Below, in pieces: positions 1 through 4,793 of a DNA stretch of 6,632 nt. The notes beneath the pieces were generated by a model. It did not search any database. It saw only the letters and a program-made list of their open reading frames with translations, and was not told where the DNA came from. A program made the translations under genes and the position numbers. Each line of letters starts with the position of its first letter. The stretch's first letter is position 1. Source of the DNA: Pseudomonadota bacterium. Its GTDB lineage: Bacteria > Pseudomonadota > Gammaproteobacteria > Xanthomonadales > Xanthomonadaceae. Location: NCBI GenBank assembly GCA_023388955.1, contig JAEWFH010000060.1:1-6632 (forward strand), in the 5' to 3' direction.

Positions 1-63
1 TCGGGCACCCCCGATCAAAAGCGCTTCGGGGGCAGGCTCTTTTCCCGCAAGCGGGAGAAGGGA
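1..63 (+). repeat. 63-bp palindromic repeat, intergenic copy
   Basis: This stretch matches 5697-5759 at 61 of 63 positions, in the same orientation; the differences are at positions 42 and 49. It contains a 7-bp stem (CCCCCGA at 9-15, TCGGGGG at 27-33, 11-nt loop) followed by a second hairpin centred near 49 (TCCCGC-AA-GCGGGA). The copy begins at the window edge, so its true left end cannot be seen; the valS copy is preceded by TGCCCTCATCCGCCCT, which is probably also part of the element. It lies downstream of the H-NS gene. From memory, related palindromes are abundant in Xanthomonadaceae genomes; that is recall, not a search. Confidence 0.9.
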
Positions 64-104
64 AACGCGTGTTCTCCCGCCAGCGGGAGAAGGGAGGCGC
101 GTTT
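63..104 (-). terminator. Stem-loop at 3' end of H-NS gene, possible terminator
   Basis: Two nested inverted repeats are visible. The outer stem pairs AAACGCG (63-69) with CGCGTTT (98-104). The inner stem pairs TTCTCCCGC (72-80) with GCGGGAGAA (83-91) around a 2-nt loop. The structure starts at the last base of the H-NS stop codon. Read on the minus strand the descending arm ends in UUU followed by CCC, so it is only a modest intrinsic terminator; read on the plus strand it ends in UUUU. The inner hairpin is the same palindrome as the end of the 63-bp repeat, so a repeat unit may have been recruited as a 3'-end structure. The termination role is inferred. Confidence 0.45.
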
Positions 105-478
105 TACTTTTCGATCAGGAACTCTTCTACCTGGCGGCCTTCGGCGGTCAGTGCCGCCAGCCAGCGCGGCTGGCGGCCGCGACCGGTCCAGGTCTCTTCC
201 GGGTTGGCCGGGTTGCGGTACTTCGGCGGGACCTTGCCCAGCTTGCGGGCCTTCTTGGCCACCCGGCCGGTGCTGCGCGGGGCAGTCATGGTGCCCGCGC
301 CGGTAGCGGTGCCGAACAGCTCCTCGATGGTGTAGCCCTCGGCCTTGGCCTGCTGGGCCAGCTTGCGGCGCACCTGCGCCACCGGCTTGCGCTTGGCCAG
401 GGTGGTCTTGCGCTTCTTGGCCTTGGTGATGAGGGTCTCGAGCTCGCGCGCGGACAGGGAGTTGATATCAATCGCCAT
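104..478 (-). CDS. H-NS family nucleoid-associated DNA-binding protein (XrvA-like)
   Basis: This 124-residue protein has the H-NS family plan. An N-terminal Lys/Arg-rich helical region (about residues 5-48) would form the dimerisation coiled coil. A basic linker follows (about 71-87, with AKKARKLGK). The C-terminal DNA-binding domain (about 87-124) carries the core TWTGRGRQPRW at 96-106, whose RGR inserts into the minor groove of AT-rich DNA in this family. The protein would act in the nucleoid as a transcriptional silencer; related Xanthomonas proteins (XrvA type) affect virulence and exopolysaccharide genes. The ATG at 478 has a GGAG (485-488 on the plus strand as CTCC) six bases upstream, which supports the start. 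The gene appears to stand alone, with a hairpin at its 3' end. The family call is firm; targets cannot be read from the sequence. Confidence 0.93.
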   Translation of the reverse strand: MAIDINSLSARELETLITKAKKRKTTLAKRKPVAQVRRKLAQQAKAEGYTIEELFGTATGAGTMTAPRSTGRVAKKARKLGKVPPKYRNPANPEETWTGRGRQPRWLAALTAEGRQVEEFLIEK

Positions 479-626
479 GTGGGTCTCCGAATCAGGGGAT
501 TAACCCGGCCAGGGGCGGCCGCGCGGCCATGGTAAAGGCGGATTGGCGACGGAGTAAATGGGAATCGTGTAATCGGGGCGGGAAATGCAAAGTGGGCAGG
601 GGTATACCCGGGGTCCGAATGGCGGG
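479..626 (-). promoter_or_regulatory. Intergenic region upstream of the H-NS gene
   Basis: These 148 bases separate the proS stop from the H-NS start and should hold the H-NS promoter, unless transcription reads through from proS. A perfect 12-nt palindrome GGCCGCGCGGCC (517-528) lies 38 bases upstream of the ATG and could fold in the leader. Another palindrome, GGGTATACCC (600-609), is just downstream of proS. I see no convincing -35/-10 pair: the best -10-like stretch on the minus strand is TACACG or TTACAC near 567-575, without a properly spaced -35. No U-rich terminator for proS is apparent. Confidence 0.35.
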
Positions 627-2324
627 TTATACGCCCAGCCGGGCGAGGATGGTGGCGCGGTCGAGGTTTTCCGCTTCGGTCGCGCTGCGGTGCCGGTATT
701 CGAACGTGCCCGCTTCCAGCCCACGACCCGATACCACCACCCGGTGGGGGATTCCGATCAGCTCGATATCGGCGAACATCGCCCCGGGCCGCAGCCCGCG
801 ATCGTCCAGGACGACCTCGATTCCCGCCGCCTGCAGCTCCCGGTACAGCGCGTTGGCGGCGTCGTCCACGGCCGCGTCGCCCTTGGGGTTGATGACGCAG
901 ACCGCGACCTGCCAGGGGGCCATGGCCTCCGGCCAGGTGATTCCGTTGTCGTCGTGGTTCTGCTCGATCGCCGCGGCAACGATGCGCGATACCCCGATGC
1001 CGTAGCAGCCCATGGTCGGCACCGCGGCCTTGCCGGTGGAATCGAGCACGGTGCACTCCATCGCCTCGGCATAGGCGCGGCCCAGCTGGAAGATATGGCC
1101 GACCTCGATGCCACGGGCAATCGAAAGCGTCCCGTTGCCGTCCGGGGAGGCATCGCCGGCGACGACGTTGCGCAGGTCGGCGACCAGATCCGGTTCGGGC
1201 AGGTCGCGGCTCCAGTTCACGCCGGCAATATGGAATCCATCACGGTTTGCGCCGACAACGAAATCGGACATCGCCGCGACCGTGCGGTCCGCAACCACGC
1301 GTACCGGCTTTTTCGCACCCAGCGGGCCCAGGAAGCCCGGCGCCGCACCGAGGTGTTCGGCGATTTCCGCTTCGGTGGCCATGCGGTATCCGGCCATGCC
1401 GGGAAGCTTGGCCAGCTTGATCTCGTTGGGGGCGTGGTCGCCGCGCAGCAGCGCCACCACGAAACCGTCCTCGCCCATCAGCGCCAGCGTCTTGACCGTG
1501 CGCTGCAGCGGAATGTCCATCAGCTGCGCGACCGCCTCGCAGGTTTTCTGCGCCGGGGTTTCGACCTCGTGCATATCCTCGGCCGGCGCCGGCCGCGGGC
1601 CGGGCGCGGCGGCCTCGGCCAGCTCCACGTTGGCGGCATAGTCCGAATCGCTGGAGAACGCGATCGCGTCCTCGCCCGAATCGGCCAGCACGTGGAACTC
1701 GTGCGAGGCGCTGCCGCCGATCGCCCCGGTGTCGGCGAACACCGCGCGGAAATGCAGGCCCAGCCGTTCGAAGATCCGGCTGTAGGCCTGGTACATCACC
1801 TCGTACTGGCGCTGCAGGTCGGCTTCGTCCAGGTGGAAGGAATAGGCATCCTTCATCAGGAACTCGCGCGCGCGCATTACTCCGAAGCGCGGGCGGATCT
1901 CGTCACGGAACTTGGTCTGGATCTGGTAGAAACACGCGGGCAGCTGTTTGTAGCTGGCCAGCTCGCTGCGCGCGAAGTCGGTGATGACCTCCTCGTGCGT
2001 CGGCCCGTAGCAATACCAGGCCTCCTTGCGGTCCTGCATCTTCAGCAGCTGGCCACCGAACTTCTCCCAGCGCCCGGTTTCCTCCCACAATTCGCGTGGC
2101 TGCACATTCGGCATCAGCATCTCGACCGCGCCGGCGGCATCCATCTCCTCGCGCACGACCTTTTCCACCTTGCGCAGCACGCGCAGGCCCAGCGGGCTCC
2201 AGGTATAGAGGCCGGCGGCGAGCTTGCGGATCATGCCGGCCTTGAGCATCAGCTTGTGGCTGGCGAGCTCGGCTTCGGCGGGGATTTCCTTGCTGGTGCG
2301 GAGGTGGAATTGCGACAGGCGCAT
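627..2324 (-). CDS. proS: Prolyl-tRNA synthetase (bacterial type, with editing domain)
   Basis: This cytoplasmic enzyme charges tRNA-Pro with proline using ATP. The 565 residues match the usual length of the bacterial long form (E. coli 572). In order: class II motif 1 region (about 45-75), the TxE loop GPTHEE (107-112), motif 2 with FRDEIRPRFG (139-148), the inserted YbaK-like editing domain (about 222-400) with the conserved Lys of TVKTL (K278) and His of GFHIAGVNW (H365), motif 3 GCYGIGVSR (439-447), and a C-terminal HGTP anticodon-binding domain (about 470-565). K278 and H365 correspond to residues tied to hydrolysis of Ala-tRNA-Pro in E. coli, so editing looks intact. The start was set at ATG 2324 because MRLSQFHLRTSKE aligns with the E. 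coli N-terminus; an upstream in-frame ATG at 2366 adds 14 unconserved residues. Neither start has a clear Shine-Dalgarno sequence. Confidence 0.97.
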   Translation of the reverse strand: MRLSQFHLRTSKEIPAEAELASHKLMLKAGMIRKLAAGLYTWSPLGLRVLRKVEKVVREEMDAAGAVEMLMPNVQPRELWEETGRWEKFGGQLLKMQDRKEAWYCYGPTHEEVITDFARSELASYKQLPACFYQIQTKFRDEIRPRFGVMRAREFLMKDAYSFHLDEADLQRQYEVMYQAYSRIFERLGLHFRAVFADTGAIGGSASHEFHVLADSGEDAIAFSSDSDYAANVELAEAAAPGPRPAPAEDMHEVETPAQKTCEAVAQLMDIPLQRTVKTLALMGEDGFVVALLRGDHAPNEIKLAKLPGMAGYRMATEAEIAEHLGAAPGFLGPLGAKKPVRVVADRTVAAMSDFVVGANRDGFHIAGVNWSRDLPEPDLVADLRNVVAGDASPDGNGTLSIARGIEVGHIFQLGRAYAEAMECTVLDSTGKAAVPTMGCYGIGVSRIVAAAIEQNHDDNGITWPEAMAPWQVAVCVINPKGDAAVDDAANALYRELQAAGIEVVLDDRGLRPGAMFADIELIGIPHRVVVSGRGLEAGTFEYRHRSATEAENLDRATILARLGV

Positions 2325-2351
2325 GGTGGGCAATGGCTGAACCGGGGGAGG

Positions 2352-2371
2352 CCGGCATTCTGGCATGCCGG
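2352..2371 (-). repeat. Hairpin 28-47 bases upstream of the proS start
   Basis: CCGGCAT (2352-2358) and ATGCCGG (2365-2371) form a perfect 7-bp stem with a 6-nt loop. It sits in the expected proS 5' leader and includes the unused in-frame ATG at 2366. It could affect ribosome access or mRNA stability; no U-tract follows, so it is not a typical terminator. Confidence 0.5.
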
Positions 2372-2397
2372 GGCTGGGAGGTGGCTGCCTGGAACTT

Positions 2398-2442
2398 GGG
2401 CCACCCTCCTGCGCACATGTGCTTCTTAAAGTCGGGTGGCCC
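2398..2442 (-). repeat. 9-bp inverted repeat with a nested palindrome between DUF4124 gene and proS
   Basis: GGGCCACCC (2398-2406) pairs perfectly with GGGTGGCCC (2434-2442). The 27-nt loop contains a second palindrome, GCACATGTGC (2413-2422). It may be the 3' structure of the DUF4124 mRNA or part of the proS leader. On the minus strand the base after the stem reads AAGTTCC, so an intrinsic terminator is doubtful; a protein-binding operator is also possible. Confidence 0.5.
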
Positions 2443-2478
2443 GCCCTGCTTCACTGCAGCCAAAGGCCCGCGACCCAC

Positions 2479-2880
2479 TCACCCCCCGCAATGCACCCGG
2501 ATCGCCGCCTCGGCCAGCTGCAACTGCGCCTCGCGCTGGGTGGCGTCGAGCTCCTTGTCGGGCTCGCCGTCGCCATCGGTGTCCTCGCCGACCGGGCCGT
2601 CGCTTTGCAGGAGCGCCAGGTTGGAGCGCGCCGACTGGCAGGCTTCGTTCTCGGCCGGTGCCTCCGTCTCGTCGGCCGTGGCCGCACGGGTGGCGGCGCC
2701 GGACTGGCTGATGTGGCGCACGCTGTGCTCGGCGCCTGCCGGTGGCGGGGTGTCGGAGTAATGGGTGACGCCATTGGCGTCCTTCCACTGGTACAGCTCC
2801 TGGGCCGCGACGGGCGTGGCCAGCAGGCTGGCGGTTAGGAGGGCGGCGAGGGTCAATCCTGGAACGGTCTGGAGGGACAT
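2479..2880 (-). CDS. Exported DUF4124 domain protein
   Basis: This 133-residue protein begins with a Sec signal peptide: hydrophobic stretch about 9-22 and a probable cleavage after ATPVAA (residue 26), giving a mature protein starting QELYQWKD. There is no lipobox cysteine. Residues 28-48 (ELYQWKDANGVTHYSDTPPP) are the DUF4124 signature, a short beta-rich domain common in proteobacterial envelope proteins, of unknown biochemical role. The rest is Ala/Glu-rich, with two cysteines (C81 and C131) that could form a disulphide, and an acidic stretch DTDGDGEPD (about 100-108) resembling a calcium-binding loop. The ATG at 2880 was chosen because it gives an exact signal peptide; GGAAAG lies six bases upstream. 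The frame stays open far upstream, but that part is antisense to pssA and not genic. The gene is divergent from pssA. Confidence 0.88.
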   Translation of the reverse strand: MSLQTVPGLTLAALLTASLLATPVAAQELYQWKDANGVTHYSDTPPPAGAEHSVRHISQSGAATRAATADETEAPAENEACQSARSNLALLQSDGPVGEDTDGDGEPDKELDATQREAQLQLAEAAIRVHCGG

Positions 2881-2973
2881 GCGTGGCTTTCCGTTGCGCG
2901 TAGGGACGGGACGGGGGTGCGGTGCCCGATTCCAGCACCGCGCCGGCGCGCAGGCAAGCGCTAAACTGCCGAA
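2881..2973. promoter_or_regulatory. Divergent promoter region between DUF4124 gene and pssA
   Basis: These 93 bases must carry the promoters of both divergent genes. They contain a perfect inverted repeat GCGGTGC/GCACCGC (2919-2925 and 2935-2941, 9-nt loop) and, overlapping its right arm, a 12-nt palindrome CGCGCCGGCGCG (2939-2950). Either could be an operator or simply GC-rich structure. Toward pssA, TAAACT (2962-2967) is a possible -10 hexamer; no -35 match stands at the right distance. Nothing convincing is seen for the minus-strand promoter. Confidence 0.5.
2962..2967 (+). promoter_or_regulatory. Possible pssA -10 hexamer directly before the start codon
   Basis: TAAACT matches four of six bases of the sigma70 -10 consensus and ends six bases before the ATG at 2974. 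Transcription from it would begin at or next to the A of the start codon, giving a leaderless mRNA. That would fit with the lack of a Shine-Dalgarno sequence before pssA. No -35 element is visible, so the call is weak. Confidence 0.25.
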
Positions 2974-3759
2974 ATGGAACCCGATAGCCCCTCCCGACCG
3001 CCCCCGCGCCACCGCGGCCGCGGCATCTACCTGCTCCCCAATCTGTTCACCACCGGCGGCCTGTTCGCGGGTTTCTACGCGATCATCGCCGCCACCCAGG
3101 GCATCTACGACAACGCCTGCATCGCGATCTTCGTGGCCGCGGTGCTGGACGGGCTGGATGGCCGGGTGGCGCGGCTGACCAATACCCAGAGCGAATTCGG
3201 GGTGCAGTACGACTCGCTTGCCGACCTGATCAGCTTCGGCCTGGCGCCGGCGCTGGTGATGTACCACTGGTCGCTGGCCTCGATGGCGCTGGACGGCACC
3301 ACGCTGCGCAAGGTCGGTTGGGCCGCCGCGTTCCTGTATGCCGCCTGCGCCGCATTGCGCCTGGCGCGCTTCAACTCGCAGGTGGGCCAGGTCGACAAGC
3401 GCTGGTTCATCGGCCTGGCGAGTCCGGCGGCGGCCGGCCTGATGGCCGCTTTCGTGTGGACCTTCTTCGACCGCGGCTACGTGGGTGGCGAGCTGCGCTA
3501 CGTGGCGCTGGCGGTGACCGTGCTGGCGGCGCTGATGATGGTCAGCCCGATCCGCTACTTCAGCTTCAAGGGCGGCGGCCCGCGTAGCGACCGGATGCCG
3601 TTCCTGATGGGCGTGGTGATGCTGGTGGTGGCGGTCGCGCTGGCCATCGACCCGCCCTTCGTCCTGCTGGCCGCGGGCGTGCTGTACGCGCTTTCCGGCC
3701 CCGTGTCCGCGGCCTGGCGCCGGCTGCGCCCGGCGGCGGCGCCGGAGGAAACCCGATGA
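2974..3759 (+). CDS. pssA: CDP-diacylglycerol--serine O-phosphatidyltransferase
   Basis: This inner-membrane enzyme makes phosphatidylserine and CMP from CDP-diacylglycerol and L-serine, the step before phosphatidylethanolamine. The 261 residues carry the complete CDP-alcohol phosphotransferase signature DGxxARx8GxxxDxxxD: D62, G63, A66, R67, G76, D80 and D84, with D59 also present. After a short basic N-terminus there are about seven to eight hydrophobic segments (near 27-43, 46-60, 85-104, 115-130, 148-164, 175-192, 208-225, 227-243). This is the Bacillus/Xanthomonas-type integral membrane PssA (type II), not the E. coli phospholipase-D-like Pss. The LPNLFTTGG stretch (21-29) is typical of this type. 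The ATG at 2974 fits the family N-terminus but lacks a Shine-Dalgarno sequence. It is the first gene of an operon; its TGA overlaps the next start as ATGA. Confidence 0.95.
   Translation: MEPDSPSRPPPRHRGRGIYLLPNLFTTGGLFAGFYAIIAATQGIYDNACIAIFVAAVLDGLDGRVARLTNTQSEFGVQYDSLADLISFGLAPALVMYHWSLASMALDGTTLRKVGWAAAFLYAACAALRLARFNSQVGQVDKRWFIGLASPAAAGLMAAFVWTFFDRGYVGGELRYVALAVTVLAALMMVSPIRYFSFKGGGPRSDRMPFLMGVVMLVVAVALAIDPPFVLLAAGVLYALSGPVSAAWRRLRPAAAPEETR
3744..3748 (+). promoter_or_regulatory. Shine-Dalgarno site of the psi-like gene
   Basis: GGAGG ends seven bases before the ATG at 3756 and lies inside the pssA coding sequence. It is the strongest ribosome binding site in the operon and supports the ATG at 3756 as the true start, so this gene can be translated independently of, as well as coupled to, pssA. 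Confidence 0.75.
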
Positions 3760-4301
3760 GCGGCTGGAGCGCGCAACAGGCCCACTGGCTGCGCGCGCTC
3801 GGCCACCCGGTGCTGGTGCGCCGCGAGGCGGACTGGCCGGCAGGCGCGGTGCGTGCTGCCGCGGCAGCCGATCGTGCCCACGGACAGGCATCGCCGGCCG
3901 AGCGCCCGGCGCCGGTCACTTCTCCCGCCGCGGCGCCGGTTGCCGCCGGGCAGGAGGGATCCGCACGGCCTGCACGCCGTGATGCACCGCCGCGCCCGGA
4001 TACCGGTCCCAGCGTCGTGCCCCAGGGGGCGCCGGCAACCGCTTCCACCGCGGCCCCGCGTACCGATACCTCGGCCAAACTGGTCGCCCTGTCGCAGGCC
4101 CGTCGCGAGCGCGACTTCGGCAACCCGCGCTTCGCCCCGCTGCTGGAACAGCTGTTGCGTGCCGCCGGGCTGGAGGGCGAAGCCGGCCGCGAGCGCCTGC
4201 GGGCGCTGGAGGTCGACCTGGCCCTGCTGCACCGCGACCCGTCCGCCAAGCGCGCGCTGTGGCCGGCGCTGCGCGCACTGCGCCGCGGGCAGCGTCAATG
4301 A
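3756..4301 (+). CDS. holD: Putative DNA polymerase III psi subunit (HolD-like)
   Basis: The 181-residue product is not obvious from its bulk, but both ends resemble E. coli HolD (psi). Residues 7-23 (QQAHWLRALGHPVLVRR) resemble the N-terminal psi segment that binds chi (E. coli DWQLQQLGITQWSLRR). Residues 158-173 (LHRDPSAKRALWPALR) resemble the C-terminal helix LRANPTARAALWQQI, sharing Leu, Pro, two Ala, Leu and Trp; PLLEQLLRAAGL (128-139) also matches a psi helix. Residues about 30-106 are Ala/Pro-rich and probably disordered, and the central beta strands of E. coli psi are not evident. Psi links chi (and so SSB) to the clamp loader. The gene directly precedes rimI, as holD does in E. coli, overlapping it by ATGA, and overlaps pssA by ATGA too. 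The alternative is an unrelated conserved hypothetical protein. The ORF itself is well supported; the function is moderate. Confidence 0.62.
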   Translation: MSGWSAQQAHWLRALGHPVLVRREADWPAGAVRAAAAADRAHGQASPAERPAPVTSPAAAPVAAGQEGSARPARRDAPPRPDTGPSVVPQGAPATASTAAPRTDTSAKLVALSQARRERDFGNPRFAPLLEQLLRAAGLEGEAGRERLRALEVDLALLHRDPSAKRALWPALRALRRGQRQ

Positions 4302-4768
4302 ACGCCGCCCGCGCGGCCCCGCTCACCGGCCGCCTGCGGCCGATGCGCGAGGTGGACCTGGATGCCGTCCACGCGCTGGAATGCCGCGCCTACGAGTTCC
4401 CGTGGTCGCTGGGCACTTTCCGCGATTGCCTGCGCGCCAACTACTCGTGCTGGGTGCTGCAGCACGAGGAGCAGTTGATCGGCTATTTCCTGCTTTCGGT
4501 CGCCGCCGGCGAGGCGCACGTACTCAACATCTGCGTCGACCCCAGGCTGCAGGGGCAGGGCCTGGGTCGGGTGATGATGGGCAACCTGCTCAAGCTGGCG
4601 CGCCAGCACCGCGCCGAGCGGGTGTTCCTGGAGGTGCGTCCGAGCAATCCGCCGGCGATCCATTTGTACGAGTCGCTCGGCTTCAACGAGATCGGCCGGC
4701 GGCCGCGCTACTACCCGTCGCGGGATGGGCGGGAGGATGCGCTGGTGATGGCAATGGAGTTGCTCTGA
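4298..4768 (+). CDS. rimI: Ribosomal protein S18-alanine N-acetyltransferase
   Basis: This cytoplasmic GNAT enzyme transfers acetyl from acetyl-CoA to the N-terminal alanine of ribosomal protein S18. The 156-residue protein has the GNAT fold order: N-terminal helices (about 18-48) with YEFPWS (32-37), typical of RimI, central strands, the acetyl-CoA loop RLQGQGLG (83-90), then LEVRPSN (111-117) and LYESLGF (123-129). E112 and Y124 align with the E. coli RimI catalytic pair E103 and Y115, with the same spacing. The ending RRPRYYP-DGREDALVMA is also RimI-specific. The ATG at 4298 overlaps the upstream TGA; an in-frame GTG at 4259 would add 13 unconserved residues inside the psi-like gene. No strong Shine-Dalgarno is present, so translation is probably coupled. 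It is the last gene of the operon, converging on valS. Confidence 0.95.
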   Translation: MNAARAAPLTGRLRPMREVDLDAVHALECRAYEFPWSLGTFRDCLRANYSCWVLQHEEQLIGYFLLSVAAGEAHVLNICVDPRLQGQGLGRVMMGNLLKLARQHRAERVFLEVRPSNPPAIHLYESLGFNEIGRRPRYYPSRDGREDALVMAMELL

Positions 4769-4793
4769 GGGGTTTCTCCCAGCCGCGAACTCC

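Larger units (their letters stand above)
2325..2478 (-). promoter_or_regulatory. Structured leader region of proS
   Basis: This 154-bp region lies between the DUF4124 stop and the proS start, both on the minus strand. It contains two perfect inverted repeats, annotated separately (2352-2371 and 2398-2442). No good promoter pair is visible; TTTAAG on the minus strand near 2424-2430 is a weak -10-like match without a spaced -35. The base just before the proS ATG reads CCCACC, so there is no purine-rich ribosome binding site. A 5' leader role is inferred from position and folding potential only. Confidence 0.35.

Noticed and set aside
600..609. GGGTATACCC palindrome as an operator or proS terminator
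   Set aside because: A single 10-nt palindrome in GC-rich sequence, with no U-run and no flanking promoter, is not enough evidence.
585..2429. 614-codon open frame on the plus strand opposite proS
   Set aside because: It is the antisense shadow of a GC-rich conserved gene; its translation has no recognisable domain and proS is unmistakable.
2325..2478. T-box or amino-acid riboswitch ahead of proS
   Set aside because: No T-box core sequence or specifier-loop layout is visible, and proS genes in gammaproteobacteria are not known to use T-boxes.
2479..3891. 470-codon minus-strand frame running from the DUF4124 gene through pssA
   Set aside because: Only the last 133 codons are real; the signal peptide starts at 2880 and the upstream part is Arg/His-rich antisense of pssA.
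4259..4297. GTG at 4259 as an earlier rimI start
   Set aside because: The added 13 residues are not RimI-like; the ATGA overlap at 4298 gives the normal family length.
4766..4793. Terminator between the converging rimI and valS genes
   Set aside because: The 25-bp gap has only a tiny GGGG/CTCC pairing and no U-run; not convincing.
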